A stretch of DNA of 64,000 nucleotides from Claveliimonas sp034178805 (GCF_050314255.1 NZ_JBNPMZ010000011.1:41622-105621), one strand, 5' to 3'; shown: positions 17,764-28,765, counted from the first letter of the stretch. Made by a program: numbers and translations. The notes: generated by a model from the sequence alone, not told the origin.

Positions 17764-19221
17764 CTAATACAGTTCTTTCACTGTCGGATATATCTTCCTG
17801 AACTTCTGATATCTCTCTTCGTACTTCGCGGTCAGCTCCGGATCCGGCTCAACCGTATCGATTACCTTAACGATTCTATCAGCTGCTGCCTTCACATCCG
17901 GATATTCGCCGCAGCCTACTGCTGCCAGCATGGCTCCGCCGAGTGCCGGTCCTTCCTCGCTCTCTATCACATCCACCTTCAGGTTCATGACGTTGGCGAT
18001 AATCTTTTTCCACAGAGGACTCTTTGCGCCTCCTCCGCAGATCTTTGTGCGCTCTATCCGGATTCCAAGGCTTCTTGCCACCTCAAGTGAATCACGAAGA
18101 CCGAATGCCACACCTTCCAGCACTGCCTGCGTCATATCTTCTCTGGTAGTATCCATGGACATTCCTATGAACATAGCTCTTGCCTTCGGGTTATTGTGAG
18201 GAGAACGTTCTCCCATCAGATATGGAAGATAAAATACATTGTTCTCTCCAAGTTTCGTAATACCTGCCTGCTCTGCTGCGAAATCTTTCGTCTTTAATAT
18301 TTCTTCATTCCACCATTTATTGCAGGATGCTGCACTCAGCATGCATCCCATCAGATGATAGCTGCCGTCTGCATGTGCAAAAGAATGAAGAGCGTTGTTC
18401 TCATCCACTCCAAAATTCTTACTGGAAATGAAAATAGTACCGGAGGTTCCAAGAGAGATGTTGCACATTCCGTCACCTACCGTGCCGGTTCCGACTGCTG
18501 CCGCCGCATTATCGCCGGCTCCTGCGATAACCTTTACCTCCCGGGATAATCCCAGTTCTTTTGCGATATCCTCTTTCAGAGTTCCTACCACTTCATAACT
18601 CTCATACAATTTTGGAAGCATAGCCTCTGTTACTCCACAGATATCCATCATTTCTTTAGACCAGCAGCGATTTTTCACATCCATCAGAAGCATGCCGGAT
18701 GCATCCGATACATCTGTACAGAAGGAACCGGATAATTGATACGCCAGATAATCCTTCGGCAGCATGATTTTTGCAATCTTTGCAAAATTTTCCGGCTCAT
18801 TATTCTTCATCCAGAGAATTTTCGGTGCTGTGAATCCTGCAAATGCAATATTTGCAGTATACTCGGAAAGCTTATCCTTGCCGATTACCTGATTGAGATA
18901 ATCCGTTTCCTCTCCGGTTCTTCCGTCATTCCACAGAATCGCCGGACGTATCACCTGATCCTCACTGTCCAGTGCCACCAGACCATGCATCTGTCCGCCA
19001 AAGCTGATTCCTGCCACCTGAGCTTTGTCACAGCCTTCCGTCAGCTCTTTGATTCCCTCCATAGACTGGGTGAACCAGTCTTCCGGCCTTTGCTCTGACC
19101 AGCCCGGATGAGGAAAGAATAAAGGATATTCTTTGGACACAATATTTTTAATAACACCTGTCTCATCCATCAAAAGCAGCTTCACTGCTGAAGTTCCCAG
19201 ATCAACTCCTATATATAACAT
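17764..19221 (-). CDS. xylB: Xylulokinase-type FGGY carbohydrate kinase
   Basis: The 485-residue protein begins with the phosphate-binding motif GVDLGTSAVK and continues with family features of xylulokinase: WSEQRPEDW, ISFGGQMHGLV, RPAILWNDGRT, the catalytic base in CTDVSDASGMLL, and GAGDNAAAAVGTG. The ATG was chosen for its AGGAG site; a longer frame would run back to the stop of the gene before it. The reaction is ATP-dependent phosphorylation of D-xylulose or a related ketopentose. It lies 23 bases after the isomerase gene. Since that partner is a fucose/arabinose-type isomerase and not XylA, the true substrate may be another ketose such as ribulose. Confidence 0.85.
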   Translation of the reverse strand: MLYIGVDLGTSAVKLLLMDETGVIKNIVSKEYPLFFPHPGWSEQRPEDWFTQSMEGIKELTEGCDKAQVAGISFGGQMHGLVALDSEDQVIRPAILWNDGRTGEETDYLNQVIGKDKLSEYTANIAFAGFTAPKILWMKNNEPENFAKIAKIMLPKDYLAYQLSGSFCTDVSDASGMLLMDVKNRCWSKEMMDICGVTEAMLPKLYESYEVVGTLKEDIAKELGLSREVKVIAGAGDNAAAAVGTGTVGDGMCNISLGTSGTIFISSKNFGVDENNALHSFAHADGSYHLMGCMLSAASCNKWWNEEILKTKDFAAEQAGITKLGENNVFYLPYLMGERSPHNNPKARAMFIGMSMDTTREDMTQAVLEGVAFGLRDSLEVARSLGIRIERTKICGGGAKSPLWKKIIANVMNLKVDVIESEEGPALGGAMLAAVGCGEYPDVKAAADRIVKVIDTVEPDPELTAKYEERYQKFRKIYPTVKELY

Positions 19222-19244
19222 CTGTTTTTCTCCTGCCTGTTTGA

Positions 19245-20729
<1,485 letters not shown>

Positions 20730-20824
20730 GTTTCTTGTCCTCCTTATATATTCATACATTCAAGTTCTTTATAAGGTCAGTATATCAACTTTTTTCAGTA
20801 CATTCTACCGATTTTTTTACTTAT

Positions 20825-21673
20825 TTATGGCAAATAATTGTCTTTTTTCAGTTTTCCGGAACTTTTTCGGAATTCACTTGGCATGACACCGTATCTGGCC
20901 TTAAATACCTTTGCAAATGCCTTGCTGTTAGGAAATCCATTCCGCCCGGCTATCTCCCCAATCGAATATGTGGTTAAAACCATGTCCTCATAGGCATGTT
21001 CCAGCCGGACATTATCAAGATAGGTCTTGTAATTTATTTTTGCATACTTCTGGAACATTCTGGAAAGATAGGTTGGAGAATATCCGAAAATACCCGCCAG
21101 ATCCACAAGCGTCAGCTCTTTCTCATAATTCTCCTTTATGTATGCCGTAATTCCGGATAACCGGTTCAGTTTTCGATTTTGCCTTACCTTTTCCGGATCC
21201 GGTTCTGCCTCCCGATACCTGGTAACCAGAATATAGATCAACATATAGAACTGACTCTGAACCTTCAATTCATATCCACAGGGTTTCTCCAGATAAGTCT
21301 CATACATATCCCCGATCAGATACATGATCTCCTCATCCTGAAGTCTGGAACTGTGAGTAAAATAAATGAATCTGTCGTCTGTATAATATTTTTCAAATGT
21401 TGCCAGGGGAATCTGAAGTACAATTGTCTTATTTGCCTTCGGTGAGTGTACAGAATGTACCTCATTAGAATTGACCAGCATAAACTGCCCCGGCCTTAAA
21501 GAATACTGCTTTTCTTCAATGAAAAACTCAAGTTCTCCCTCAAAAAGAGCAAATATCTCAACAGACCGATGCCAGTGTTTCTGCCGTATATAATTACCGT
21601 CCTTCCCTTCAAATATGAAAAATTTAAAGGGAAGGTCGCTATTTGGAATAATGATTTCATGTAAGTTATCCAT
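20825..21673 (-). CDS. AraC-family transcriptional regulator
   Basis: The 282-residue protein has an N-terminal cupin sensor (about 20-110, with HWHRSVEIFALFEGELEFF and RPGQFMLVNSNEVH). The C-terminal AraC DNA-binding domain has two helix-turn-helix motifs (about 175-275), with LVDLAGIFGYSPTYLSRMFQKYAK and the signature IGEIAGRNGFPNSKAFAKVFK. The start follows CAGGAGG. It lies upstream of, and in the same direction as, the isomerase-kinase pair with a gap of about 95 bases, so it is the likely activator of those genes in response to the sugar they metabolise. The promoter before the isomerase has a TATACT but only a weak -35, as expected for an activated promoter. Confidence 0.85.
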   Translation of the reverse strand: MDNLHEIIIPNSDLPFKFFIFEGKDGNYIRQKHWHRSVEIFALFEGELEFFIEEKQYSLRPGQFMLVNSNEVHSVHSPKANKTIVLQIPLATFEKYYTDDRFIYFTHSSRLQDEEIMYLIGDMYETYLEKPCGYELKVQSQFYMLIYILVTRYREAEPDPEKVRQNRKLNRLSGITAYIKENYEKELTLVDLAGIFGYSPTYLSRMFQKYAKINYKTYLDNVRLEHAYEDMVLTTYSIGEIAGRNGFPNSKAFAKVFKARYGVMPSEFRKSSGKLKKDNYLP

Positions 21674-21704
21674 AGAATACCTCCTGCCGACAATATTGCC
21701 GGAG

Positions 21705-22217
21705 CTATCCCAGAAGATTCACGCCGCCGAGAAGTACATAAGAAACGAACCACATAATTACGGTTGCCATGCAGATCCCGATGATTACCGCCGGAAATGC
21801 TTTCTTGAACTTAATGCCAAGAAGTGCTGCAATCAGAGATCCGGTCCATGCTCCCGTACCCGGAAGCGGTATTCCAACAAAGAGCACCAGCCCCCAGAAT
21901 TCATATTTTTCAATCTTATCACTCTTACTCATGGCCTTTGCCTCCAGCTTATCCACAAGAGGCTTAAATATCTTCGTTCCTTTCATCCAGTTAAAAATCG
22001 GTGTGATTAAAAGCAGGATAAACGGAACGGGAATAATATTCCCGATCACACAAAGAGGGATGGCAGTGGACACCGGAACACCAAGGATCGGTCCCGCCAC
22101 CAGAAGTGCACCTCGAAGCTCCAGAATCGGAATCATGGAAATGATAAATACAATTGCCTCTTTCCCAAAGCTTCCGCTAAGTGCATCAATTACACTCTGT
22201 ACTAATGTTTCTGTCAT
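21705..22217 (-). CDS. Small multidrug export family membrane protein (COG2426)
   Basis: From the ATG with GGAG upstream the protein is 170 residues with four to five membrane helices. Motifs typical of the Sm_multidrug_ex family are present: IPILELRGALLVAGP near the first helix and GLVLFVGIPLPGTGAWTGSLIAALLG in the centre. A TTG four codons earlier is less likely. Function in this family is poorly defined; the export label comes from a distant homologue. It ends 32 bases before the AraC gene and starts 16 bases after the hisC-like gene, so it may share a transcript with the latter. Confidence 0.75.
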   Translation of the reverse strand: MTETLVQSVIDALSGSFGKEAIVFIISMIPILELRGALLVAGPILGVPVSTAIPLCVIGNIIPVPFILLLITPIFNWMKGTKIFKPLVDKLEAKAMSKSDKIEKYEFWGLVLFVGIPLPGTGAWTGSLIAALLGIKFKKAFPAVIIGICMATVIMWFVSYVLLGGVNLLG

Positions 22218-22233
22218 AACTATCTCCAATCAT

Positions 22234-23292
22234 TTATTTTTCTGCAAAATATTTTCTAAGGAAATCAAATAATACTTCCATTTCTTCTCTGGTTCCTATT
22301 GTCACACGGAGATACTGTTCAATTCTCTCGCTTCCCCAGAATCTTACAAATATATCGTTGGCCTTCAATGCCTCGAATATTTCTCTGGCGTCATATTTCG
22401 GATGTGTGACAAAGATGAAATTGGCCTTTGAATCCGGGAATTCAAATCCAAGCTTCCTGAATTCTTCCTTAGCCCATTCCCTCGTTTCTACGATTTTTCC
22501 TACAGTTTCTTCGAAATAAGCCTTATCTTTCACCGCTTCCACACCATATGCCAGTGAGGTCTGGTTCATGGTATAGGAGTTGAAAGAATATTTTGCGTCA
22601 TTCAGATACTTGATCAGCTTCGGATTACTGATGGCGTAGCCAATCCGCATTCCTGCCATGGAACGGGCCTTGGAAAATGTCTGCACTACGATCAGGTTCT
22701 CATATTTATCAATCAGCTCTATCGCTGATCTTCCCGCAAAGTCAATATATGCTTCATCCACAATGACTATGACATCCTGATTATGGGCAATGATATCCTC
22801 CACAAAATCCAGATCCTCATATATTGCTGTCGGGGCATTGGGATTCGGGAAAATAACTCCTCCATTTTCCTTATAATAATCTTCCTTTACAAGGTGGAAG
22901 TTCTCATCCAGCTTCTGACATTCGTACGGAATCCGGTACAGATCTGCCCACACCTTATAAAAAGAATAGGTAATATCCGGAAACAGTATTTTCTTTTCCG
23001 AGTTAAAAAATGTAAGAAAACACATGGATAATACATCGTCGGAACCCACGCCTACAAACACCTGATCCGGACCTACGCCATAATATTCTGCCAGCGCATC
23101 CACCAGCACCTTCGATGTAGGATCCGGATACAGGCGCAGTCTGTCCACACTCAGATTCTGTATAGCCTGAGTCACCCCCGGTGCCGGAGGATAGGGATTT
23201 TCATTGGTATTTAATTTTATTACCTTACGCTGCGGCTGTTCTCCCGGCACATACGGCTCCACTTTTCGTATATTTTTCTCAAATGCCTTCAT
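22234..23292 (-). CDS. hisC: Histidinol-phosphate aminotransferase-like PLP enzyme
   Basis: The 352-residue class I/II aminotransferase has the HisC pattern: KLNTNENPYPP near the start, VFVGVGSDDVL, NPNAPTA, DEAYIDFAG and the PLP lysine in TFSKARSMAGMRIGYA. HisC transfers an amino group between imidazole acetol phosphate and glutamate in histidine synthesis. No other his gene is visible here, and the neighbour is a second aminotransferase. A role in general or aromatic amino acid transamination is therefore also possible. The start follows AAAAGGAG. Confidence 0.85.
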   Translation of the reverse strand: MKAFEKNIRKVEPYVPGEQPQRKVIKLNTNENPYPPAPGVTQAIQNLSVDRLRLYPDPTSKVLVDALAEYYGVGPDQVFVGVGSDDVLSMCFLTFFNSEKKILFPDITYSFYKVWADLYRIPYECQKLDENFHLVKEDYYKENGGVIFPNPNAPTAIYEDLDFVEDIIAHNQDVIVIVDEAYIDFAGRSAIELIDKYENLIVVQTFSKARSMAGMRIGYAISNPKLIKYLNDAKYSFNSYTMNQTSLAYGVEAVKDKAYFEETVGKIVETREWAKEEFRKLGFEFPDSKANFIFVTHPKYDAREIFEALKANDIFVRFWGSERIEQYLRVTIGTREEMEVLFDFLRKYFAEK

Positions 23293-23325
23293 TTATCCGT
23301 CTCCTTTTCAGTAACTTCTGTCTTA

Positions 23326-24519
23326 TTAAACTAAAGAATACTCCTTTGCCAGCTCTCTGAACTTCGGCAGTGAATTTACGATTGTTTCATAAGACACACA
23401 GTATGCCAGTCTTACATATCCCGGACATGCGAAAGAGCTTCCCGGTACGATCAGGATATTGTATTTCTTTGCTGCATTACAGAATTCCTTTTCATCTGCA
23501 ACCGGAGACTTCACAAAGAGATAGAAAGCGCCCTCCGGCTTAATGCATTCAAATCCACAGTCACGCAGTCCGTTATAAAGGGTTTCCCTGTTTCTGTCAT
23601 AGAAGGAAATATCCGTCTTCTCATTCAGACATTTTGCAACAACCTTCTGCTGAAGAGTCGGTGCATTTACAAATCCCAGAATACGTGTTGCCACATTTGC
23701 GGCAGACAGAACGGTCTCACTGTCGGTTACCTCATCCGGAATGACCAGATATCCGATACGTTCTCCCGGAAGAGACAGGGATTTGCTGTAGGAATACCCG
23801 ATAATGGTATTTGCATAATATTTTGTGAGGAACGGTACTTCTACTCCATCGTATACAAGCTCACGGTACGGCTCGTCGGAAATCAGATAAATATCTGTAC
23901 CGAATTCCTTCTGTTTTGCTTCCATAATGGCAGCCAGCTTCTTGATGGTTTCTTCGGAATAAACTACTCCGGTAGGATTGTTCGGTGTATTTACAATTAC
24001 TACTTTGGTCTTCGGTGTGATCTTCTGCTCGAATTCGTCCAGTTTTGGCTGAAAATCCACGGTATTCGGGGAGATTTCCACCAAAACACCATCGTAATTA
24101 TTGGTATAGGAACGGTATTCTCCAAAATACGGTGCAAAAGCAATAACCTCATCTCCCGGATTGATCAGAGTCTTCAGTATTACATTCAGTCCGCCTGCCG
24201 CTCCCACGGTCATAACAATATTTTTTCCCTCGAATGCCGTTCCAAAACGCTCATTCAGAGAATCTGCCACAGCCTGTCTCACATCAGCGTATCCACAGTT
24301 GCTGTTGGTATATCCATGGAGAACCACCGGATTTTCCTCGTCAAGAAGCTCAATAATTGCCTTTTTAACTGCCTCCGGTGCTGCCACATTCGGATTGCCC
24401 AGACTAAAATCAAATACATTCTCTGCCCCGTAGATTCCTGCCAGACGGTTACCTTCTTCAAACATTGCACGGATGGCGGAACTGTTTGCCACCATACCTT
24501 TCATTTTTTCAGCTATCAT
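23326..24519 (-). CDS. Class I PLP-dependent aminotransferase (aspartate aminotransferase-like)
   Basis: The protein is 397 residues, normal for the fold. Visible signatures include FSLGNPNVAAPEAV, GAAGGLNVIL (cofactor phosphate binding), NTPNNPTGVVY, SDEPYRELVYDG and the PLP lysine region SYSKSLSLPGERIGYLV. This Clostridia group is usually annotated as aspartate or broad-specificity aminotransferase, so the donor-acceptor pair cannot be fixed. It precedes the hisC-like gene by 33 bases on the same strand, suggesting cotranscription of two transaminases. The start follows AGGAGAG. Confidence 0.85.
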   Translation of the reverse strand: MIAEKMKGMVANSSAIRAMFEEGNRLAGIYGAENVFDFSLGNPNVAAPEAVKKAIIELLDEENPVVLHGYTNSNCGYADVRQAVADSLNERFGTAFEGKNIVMTVGAAGGLNVILKTLINPGDEVIAFAPYFGEYRSYTNNYDGVLVEISPNTVDFQPKLDEFEQKITPKTKVVIVNTPNNPTGVVYSEETIKKLAAIMEAKQKEFGTDIYLISDEPYRELVYDGVEVPFLTKYYANTIIGYSYSKSLSLPGERIGYLVIPDEVTDSETVLSAANVATRILGFVNAPTLQQKVVAKCLNEKTDISFYDRNRETLYNGLRDCGFECIKPEGAFYLFVKSPVADEKEFCNAAKKYNILIVPGSSFACPGYVRLAYCVSYETIVNSLPKFRELAKEYSLV

Positions 24520-24551
24520 TCTCTTTTCTCTCCTGTCTTTTTAATATATTG

Positions 24552-25457
24552 TCATTGTTGAATTTCCGTTACGTCTCCTTTTTCCACCATAAACACCGGC
24601 CGATAGGAACGTTTTGCCTTCCGGAGTCCCTCTGATCCGGTATCTTCTTCTCTGTTTACATATTTATAATTCATACATTCATGCTCCACAAACTGCTGGT
24701 TGATCATGTTGTATGCTCCCGGAATATCTGCATATGCCTTCTCAATATGGACTACAAAAGTATCGGAACAGATGGGTTCTCCAATGGTAAATGCCACGAT
24801 TTCCCCATCAACTCTCAGGATACCTCCCACCAGCTCCAGCTCCTCAAACAGGCGAAGGGAATTCAGCGTCACACATATCTCTGCATTCTTTTCAATGTCC
24901 TCTTCACATCCATTTTCATTCCGCCATTTTAATCCCATCTGAAAGCATTCTTCCAGATTATCCTTTGTAATCGGCTCGTAACTCCAGCGTCCTTCATATT
25001 CTGTCTTGAATTTATTTACATGGTTTCGCTTGCTGTGCAGCTTTTTACCGGACAAAGTAGCAAGCTTTTCTGATTCATAGACGTAGTCTGCATCGTCTTC
25101 ATTATACTCAATCTGAAATCTTCCCGGATACCAGTGTTCAAGCAGGGCAAAATTATCCGGTGTCACATTATACATACAGAACGCATATCCCTGCTCTTTA
25201 CTGTACTCCATCAGCACCTCCAGAGCCCTCTTCACATTCTCAGGTTCCCCTGCCGGAAATGCAAACGCAAGTCCATCATCCTCACTTTTAAATACCAGCG
25301 TATCTTCCACGATAGCAAACTGTACTTTATAATGTCTGGACCAGAGATAAACATTGACAAAAGTCCTCTCACAGCTCCGACTGGTGTGGTGCTTAAAATA
25401 ATGAGAAATTACTTCTTTATCCTCCAGTTCTGCTCTTTTGAAATTAATCTCAATCAT
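24552..25457 (-). CDS. DUF2156 / GNAT-fold protein related to phosphatidylglycerol lysyltransferase
   Basis: Starting at the ATG with GAAGG upstream gives 301 residues. It resembles the soluble C-terminal DUF2156 domain of MprF-type lysyltransferases: two GNAT-like halves, with SCERTFVNVYLWSRHYKVQF near the start, KKLHSKRNHVNKFK in the middle and GAYNMINQQFVEHE and VNREEDTGSEGLRKAKRSYRP at the end. No membrane domain is present, so it is not a full MprF. Related proteins are thought to transfer aminoacyl groups from tRNA, but the acceptor here is unknown. It lies upstream of the aspC-like gene. Confidence 0.75.
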   Translation of the reverse strand: MIEINFKRAELEDKEVISHYFKHHTSRSCERTFVNVYLWSRHYKVQFAIVEDTLVFKSEDDGLAFAFPAGEPENVKRALEVLMEYSKEQGYAFCMYNVTPDNFALLEHWYPGRFQIEYNEDDADYVYESEKLATLSGKKLHSKRNHVNKFKTEYEGRWSYEPITKDNLEECFQMGLKWRNENGCEEDIEKNAEICVTLNSLRLFEELELVGGILRVDGEIVAFTIGEPICSDTFVVHIEKAYADIPGAYNMINQQFVEHECMNYKYVNREEDTGSEGLRKAKRSYRPVFMVEKGDVTEIQQ

Positions 25458-25521
25458 CTTGTACCTTCTCTTTTCTTCTGACATATCCTTTAGTATATCA
25501 TGAATCTTTTTTTCATACAAC

Positions 25522-25558
25522 CAAAAAGCGCCCTATATCAGCCTTTCAGGCTGATATA
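25522..25558 (-). terminator. Terminator after prfA
   Basis: An 11-base-pair stem (TATATCAGCCT/AGGCTGATATA) with a 3-base loop is followed by GGGCGCTTTTT on the minus strand. It ends the translation-factor operon. Confidence 0.85.
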
Positions 25559-25576
25559 AAGCACACTTTTTTATTC

Positions 25577-26650
25577 TTATTCATCCTGCATCTTCGCTAA
25601 TTTTGCTGCCTGGTCTGCCGCAATACAGCCATCAATGATCTCCTGAATATCACCATTCATAATCTTATCCAGCTTATAAAGGGTAAGACCGATTCTGTGG
25701 TCTGTCACACGACCCTGCGGGAAGTTATAAGTACGGATCTTCTCGGAGCGGTCACCCGTTCCGATCTGGCTCTTTCTTGCCTCTGCTTCCGCATCATGGC
25801 GTTTCTGGCATTCCATGTCATAAAGCTTGGCTCTCAGAAGGGCAAATGCTTTCTCCTTATTCTGCAGCTGTGACTTCTCGGTCTGACTGTAGATAACAAT
25901 ACCTGTCGGGTAATGGGTCAGACGAACCGCGGAATCGGTAGTATTGACACACTGTCCTCCATTTCCCGATGCACGCATGACATCGATACGGATATCTTTT
26001 TCGTCAATCTGAATATCCACATCTTCCGCCTCAGGCATCACTGCCACTGTGATCGTTGATGTATGAATACGTCCGCCGGACTCTGTCTCCGGCACACGCT
26101 GTACACGGTGTACACCGGATTCATATTTCATTACGGAATATGCTCCCTGACCATTAATCATGAAGGTTACATTCTTCATACCTCCGATTCCGATCTCCTC
26201 ACATTCCACCATCTCTACCTTCCAGCGGCGGCTCTCTGCGTAGTGCAGATACATACGGTAAATCTCAGCCGCAAAAAGTGCAGCCTCATCTCCGCCGGCA
26301 CCGGCACGAATCTCCACGATAACATTCTTCTCATCATTAGGATCTTTCGGAAGAAGCAGGATCTTAAGCTCTTTCTCCAGTTCCTCTACTCTTGCCTTGG
26401 AATCATTCAATTCCTCTTTTGCAAGCTCACGCATCTCTTCATCAGACTCCTCCTCCAGCATCTGAAGGCTGTCTTCAATGTTCTGCTTACATGCCTTATA
26501 TTCTTTATACGCCTCTACGATGGGGGTCAGCTCATTCTGCTCTTTCATGAGCTTCCGGAAGCGCTTCGGATCACTTGCAACATCCGGTTCCTGCAGCTCA
26601 TTTAATATTTCTTCTAAATGAATGACTAAATCTTCTAATCTGTCAAACAT
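25577..26650 (-). CDS. prfA: Peptide chain release factor 1
   Basis: The 357-residue protein is a full-length class I release factor. The catalytic GGQ is at 231-233 (ASGNGGQCVN) and the codon-recognition PxT tripeptide is PET at 187-189 (RVQRVPETE). RF1 reads UAA and UAG in the ribosomal A site and triggers peptide release. The next gene upstream encodes PrmC, which methylates the glutamine of GGQ, so factor and modifying enzyme are made together. The start follows GTGGAGGAA. Confidence 0.97.
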   Translation of the reverse strand: MFDRLEDLVIHLEEILNELQEPDVASDPKRFRKLMKEQNELTPIVEAYKEYKACKQNIEDSLQMLEEESDEEMRELAKEELNDSKARVEELEKELKILLLPKDPNDEKNVIVEIRAGAGGDEAALFAAEIYRMYLHYAESRRWKVEMVECEEIGIGGMKNVTFMINGQGAYSVMKYESGVHRVQRVPETESGGRIHTSTITVAVMPEAEDVDIQIDEKDIRIDVMRASGNGGQCVNTTDSAVRLTHYPTGIVIYSQTEKSQLQNKEKAFALLRAKLYDMECQKRHDAEAEARKSQIGTGDRSEKIRTYNFPQGRVTDHRIGLTLYKLDKIMNGDIQEIIDGCIAADQAAKLAKMQDE

Positions 26651-26691
26651 GGTATTTCCTCCACTCTATCGGTTTTCACACTATTTTCTTC

Positions 26692-27555
26692 TCAAATATT
26701 GTACATGCCGGAAACGACACGGTCAAGACCTGCCAGGTCCTTTTTTACACTTATCTCTTCGTATCCCGCTTCCTTCATAAGCCGCGAAACATCCGGTCCC
26801 TGGTCACAGCCTATTTCAAACATCAGCCAGCCTCCCGGATTCAGATACTTTCTTCCGTCTGATATAATTCTGCGATAAAAATACAGGCCGTCTTCCCGGC
26901 CATCCAGAGCAATAAACGGATCATGCAGACGGACTTCATCCTGAAGTTCCTGTATCTCCTCCGTCCGGATATAGGGCGGGTTGGAAACGATCATATCGTA
27001 TTTTCCTTCTATTTTATCGAATAAATCGCTCTGAATCAGTCTAACATCCGCCCCTTGAAGGTTTACATTTTCCTGCGCTATCTCAAGAGCTTCCCCGGAA
27101 ATATCCACCCCCACAAAGAAGGACTCTTCCTCCGCTTTGCAGATATTACGCTGCTTCCGTGACAGCTTTTCCAGGCTGATGATGATACAGCCAGAGCCGG
27201 TACACATATCGAGAACTTTCATTCCGGGTCTGATGTGTTTCAGTGCCAGCTCTGCCAGAGTCTCCGTATCCTGCCTGGGTATCAGCACATGCTCATTTAC
27301 ATAGAAGGCAAGCCCCATAAATTCCTGCTCACCGGTAATATGCTGCAGGGGAATTCTCCCGCTGCGCTTCTTAATTCCGGCAAGATATCTGCTCTCAGCT
27401 TCCTTGTCAAGCACCTGATCAGGCTCCATATAATACTGGGTTCGGCTGATTCCTGCTGCCCATTCCAGAAGATACCACGCGTCCAGGGTATGTTCCTCAA
27501 TTCCGGCATCCGCAAGAATCTTCCGTCCATGTTCCCATGCTTCTTTTCTCGTCAT
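26692..27555 (-). CDS. prmC: Release factor glutamine methyltransferase
   Basis: From the ATG preceded by GAGGAG the protein is 287 residues. It has the N-terminal helical domain (YLLEWAAGISRTQYY) and the SAM-binding core with VLDMCTGSGCI. The catalytic NPPY motif is present (IVSNPPYIRTEE). PrmC N5-methylates the GGQ glutamine of release factors. The gene begins inside the 3' end of the DUF1385 gene, overlapping by 59 bases, and is followed 41 bases later by prfA. Longer starts would extend further into the upstream gene and have no ribosome site. Confidence 0.95.
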   Translation of the reverse strand: MTRKEAWEHGRKILADAGIEEHTLDAWYLLEWAAGISRTQYYMEPDQVLDKEAESRYLAGIKKRSGRIPLQHITGEQEFMGLAFYVNEHVLIPRQDTETLAELALKHIRPGMKVLDMCTGSGCIIISLEKLSRKQRNICKAEEESFFVGVDISGEALEIAQENVNLQGADVRLIQSDLFDKIEGKYDMIVSNPPYIRTEEIQELQDEVRLHDPFIALDGREDGLYFYRRIISDGRKYLNPGGWLMFEIGCDQGPDVSRLMKEAGYEEISVKKDLAGLDRVVSGMYNI

Positions 27556-28483
27556 ACGAAAAGTTCTCCTCTTCATACTTTTTCCAGTCAAATACTGCTT
27601 CCACGGCACAGATTGCCACTTCGATCATACTGTCGTCCGGCTCTTTTGTTGTCAGCTTCTGAATCGCCAGTCCCGGCTTGCTCAGGATATTCACCAGTGC
27701 ATTGTCACTTCTTCCCGCCAGCTTCAGCACTTCATAGGAAATCCCTGCGATTACAGGAAGCAGTGCGATACGAACGACTACACGCATCAGAGTGGACTCC
27801 ACCCGAACAATAAACATCAGAAGGATTCCGATTGCCAGAACGAAAAACAAAAAGCTGGTTCCACATCTCTTGTGCTGTCTGGAACTGATTCTTACATTTT
27901 CCACCGTAAGAGGCAGCCCATGCTCAATACAGTTAATACACTTGTGCTCTGCCCCGTGATACATGAAGGTTCTCTGAATGTCCTTCATCCTGGATATCAA
28001 AAGCACATATAATACAAAGATTCCTACCCGGACAAAGCCTTCAATAACGGTTCTCAGATTATAGGAAGGTATCAAAGGCTTCAGAAGGCTTGAAAGAAAA
28101 TAGGGCAGAACCATAAAGATTCCGATTGCCAGAACCAGAGAAAACGCCATCGTTCCTCCCATCAGCCATTTTTCCTGTTTTTCCTTTTTAAGCTGTTCTG
28201 CTTCTGAAAGCGGTCCCTTCTCATCTTCCCCGTCATCTTCAAAAAAGCTTGCCGAGAACATCAGGGTACGCATCCCCAGTACCATAGAATCTATAAAGTT
28301 AAACACACCCCTCACGAAAGGAATTTTCGTAAGGCCCTGAAACTTACCGGTGATGCTGTGATAAGTCTGTTTATCTACCACGATCTCCCCGTCCTCTTTC
28401 CGGACAGCAACAGCGTAATCATCGCCACTTTTCATCATGATTCCTTCCATGACTGCCTGACCGCCGATATTTGATGATTTCAT
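27497..28483 (-). CDS. yqhQ: DUF1385 membrane protein (YqhQ family)
   Basis: The 328-residue protein opens with the family signature NIGGQAVMEGIMM, then has an amphipathic region, four to five membrane helices (about 110-250) and the internal motif MYHGAEHKCINCIEHG. This histidine- and cysteine-bearing segment is strongly conserved in the family and could bind metal. No biochemical function is established to my knowledge. The gene sits between rpmE and prmC, a common Clostridia arrangement, and its 3' end overlaps prmC by 59 bases. The last 25 residues are polar and acidic. Confidence 0.88.
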   Translation of the reverse strand: MKSSNIGGQAVMEGIMMKSGDDYAVAVRKEDGEIVVDKQTYHSITGKFQGLTKIPFVRGVFNFIDSMVLGMRTLMFSASFFEDDGEDEKGPLSEAEQLKKEKQEKWLMGGTMAFSLVLAIGIFMVLPYFLSSLLKPLIPSYNLRTVIEGFVRVGIFVLYVLLISRMKDIQRTFMYHGAEHKCINCIEHGLPLTVENVRISSRQHKRCGTSFLFFVLAIGILLMFIVRVESTLMRVVVRIALLPVIAGISYEVLKLAGRSDNALVNILSKPGLAIQKLTTKEPDDSMIEVAICAVEAVFDWKKYEEENFSYDEKRSMGTWTEDSCGCRN

Positions 28484-28519
28484 ATTCTTCTTCCTTTCAG
28501 GATTGCCCTATAACAGAAA

Positions 28520-28547
28520 GGGTTGAGATCTGTAACAACCTCAACCC
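28520..28547 (-). terminator. Weak hairpin between rpmE and yqhQ
   Basis: An 8-base-pair stem (GGGTTGAG/CTCAACCC) with a 12-base loop is followed by only TTTCTG on the minus strand. It may attenuate read-through from rpmE into yqhQ or mark an RNA processing point. Confidence 0.4.
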
Positions 28548-28561
28548 GATACCTGCCAGTA

Positions 28562-28765
28562 TTATTTATCCAATCCGTATTTCTTGTTAAATTTATCAAC
28601 ACGGCCACGAGCCTGTGTAGCTTTCTGCTGTCCTGTGTAGAACGGATGGCATTTGGAGCAGATTTCTACGTGGATATCTTCGCTTGTAGAACCTGTCACG
28701 AATGTGTTACCACAGTTGCATGTTACTGTTGCCTGATGATAATTTGGATGTATTCCTTCTTTCAT
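28562..28765 (-). CDS. rpmE: Ribosomal protein bL31 (zinc-binding form)
   Basis: The 67-residue protein has the zinc-ribbon cysteines (CNCGN and CSKCHPF) that mark the C+ form of bL31, and the family pattern GIHPNYHQATVTC at the start. The ATG is chosen because AGAGGTG lies 6 bases upstream; a GTG three codons earlier overlaps that site. It is part of the large ribosomal subunit. It lies about 100 bases downstream of rho, a conserved neighbourhood. Confidence 0.96.
   Translation of the reverse strand: MKEGIHPNYHQATVTCNCGNTFVTGSTSEDIHVEICSKCHPFYTGQQKATQARGRVDKFNKKYGLDK

Noticed and set aside
22234..24519. Histidine biosynthesis operon
   Set aside because: Only a hisC-like gene is present, next to another aminotransferase; no other his genes are visible.
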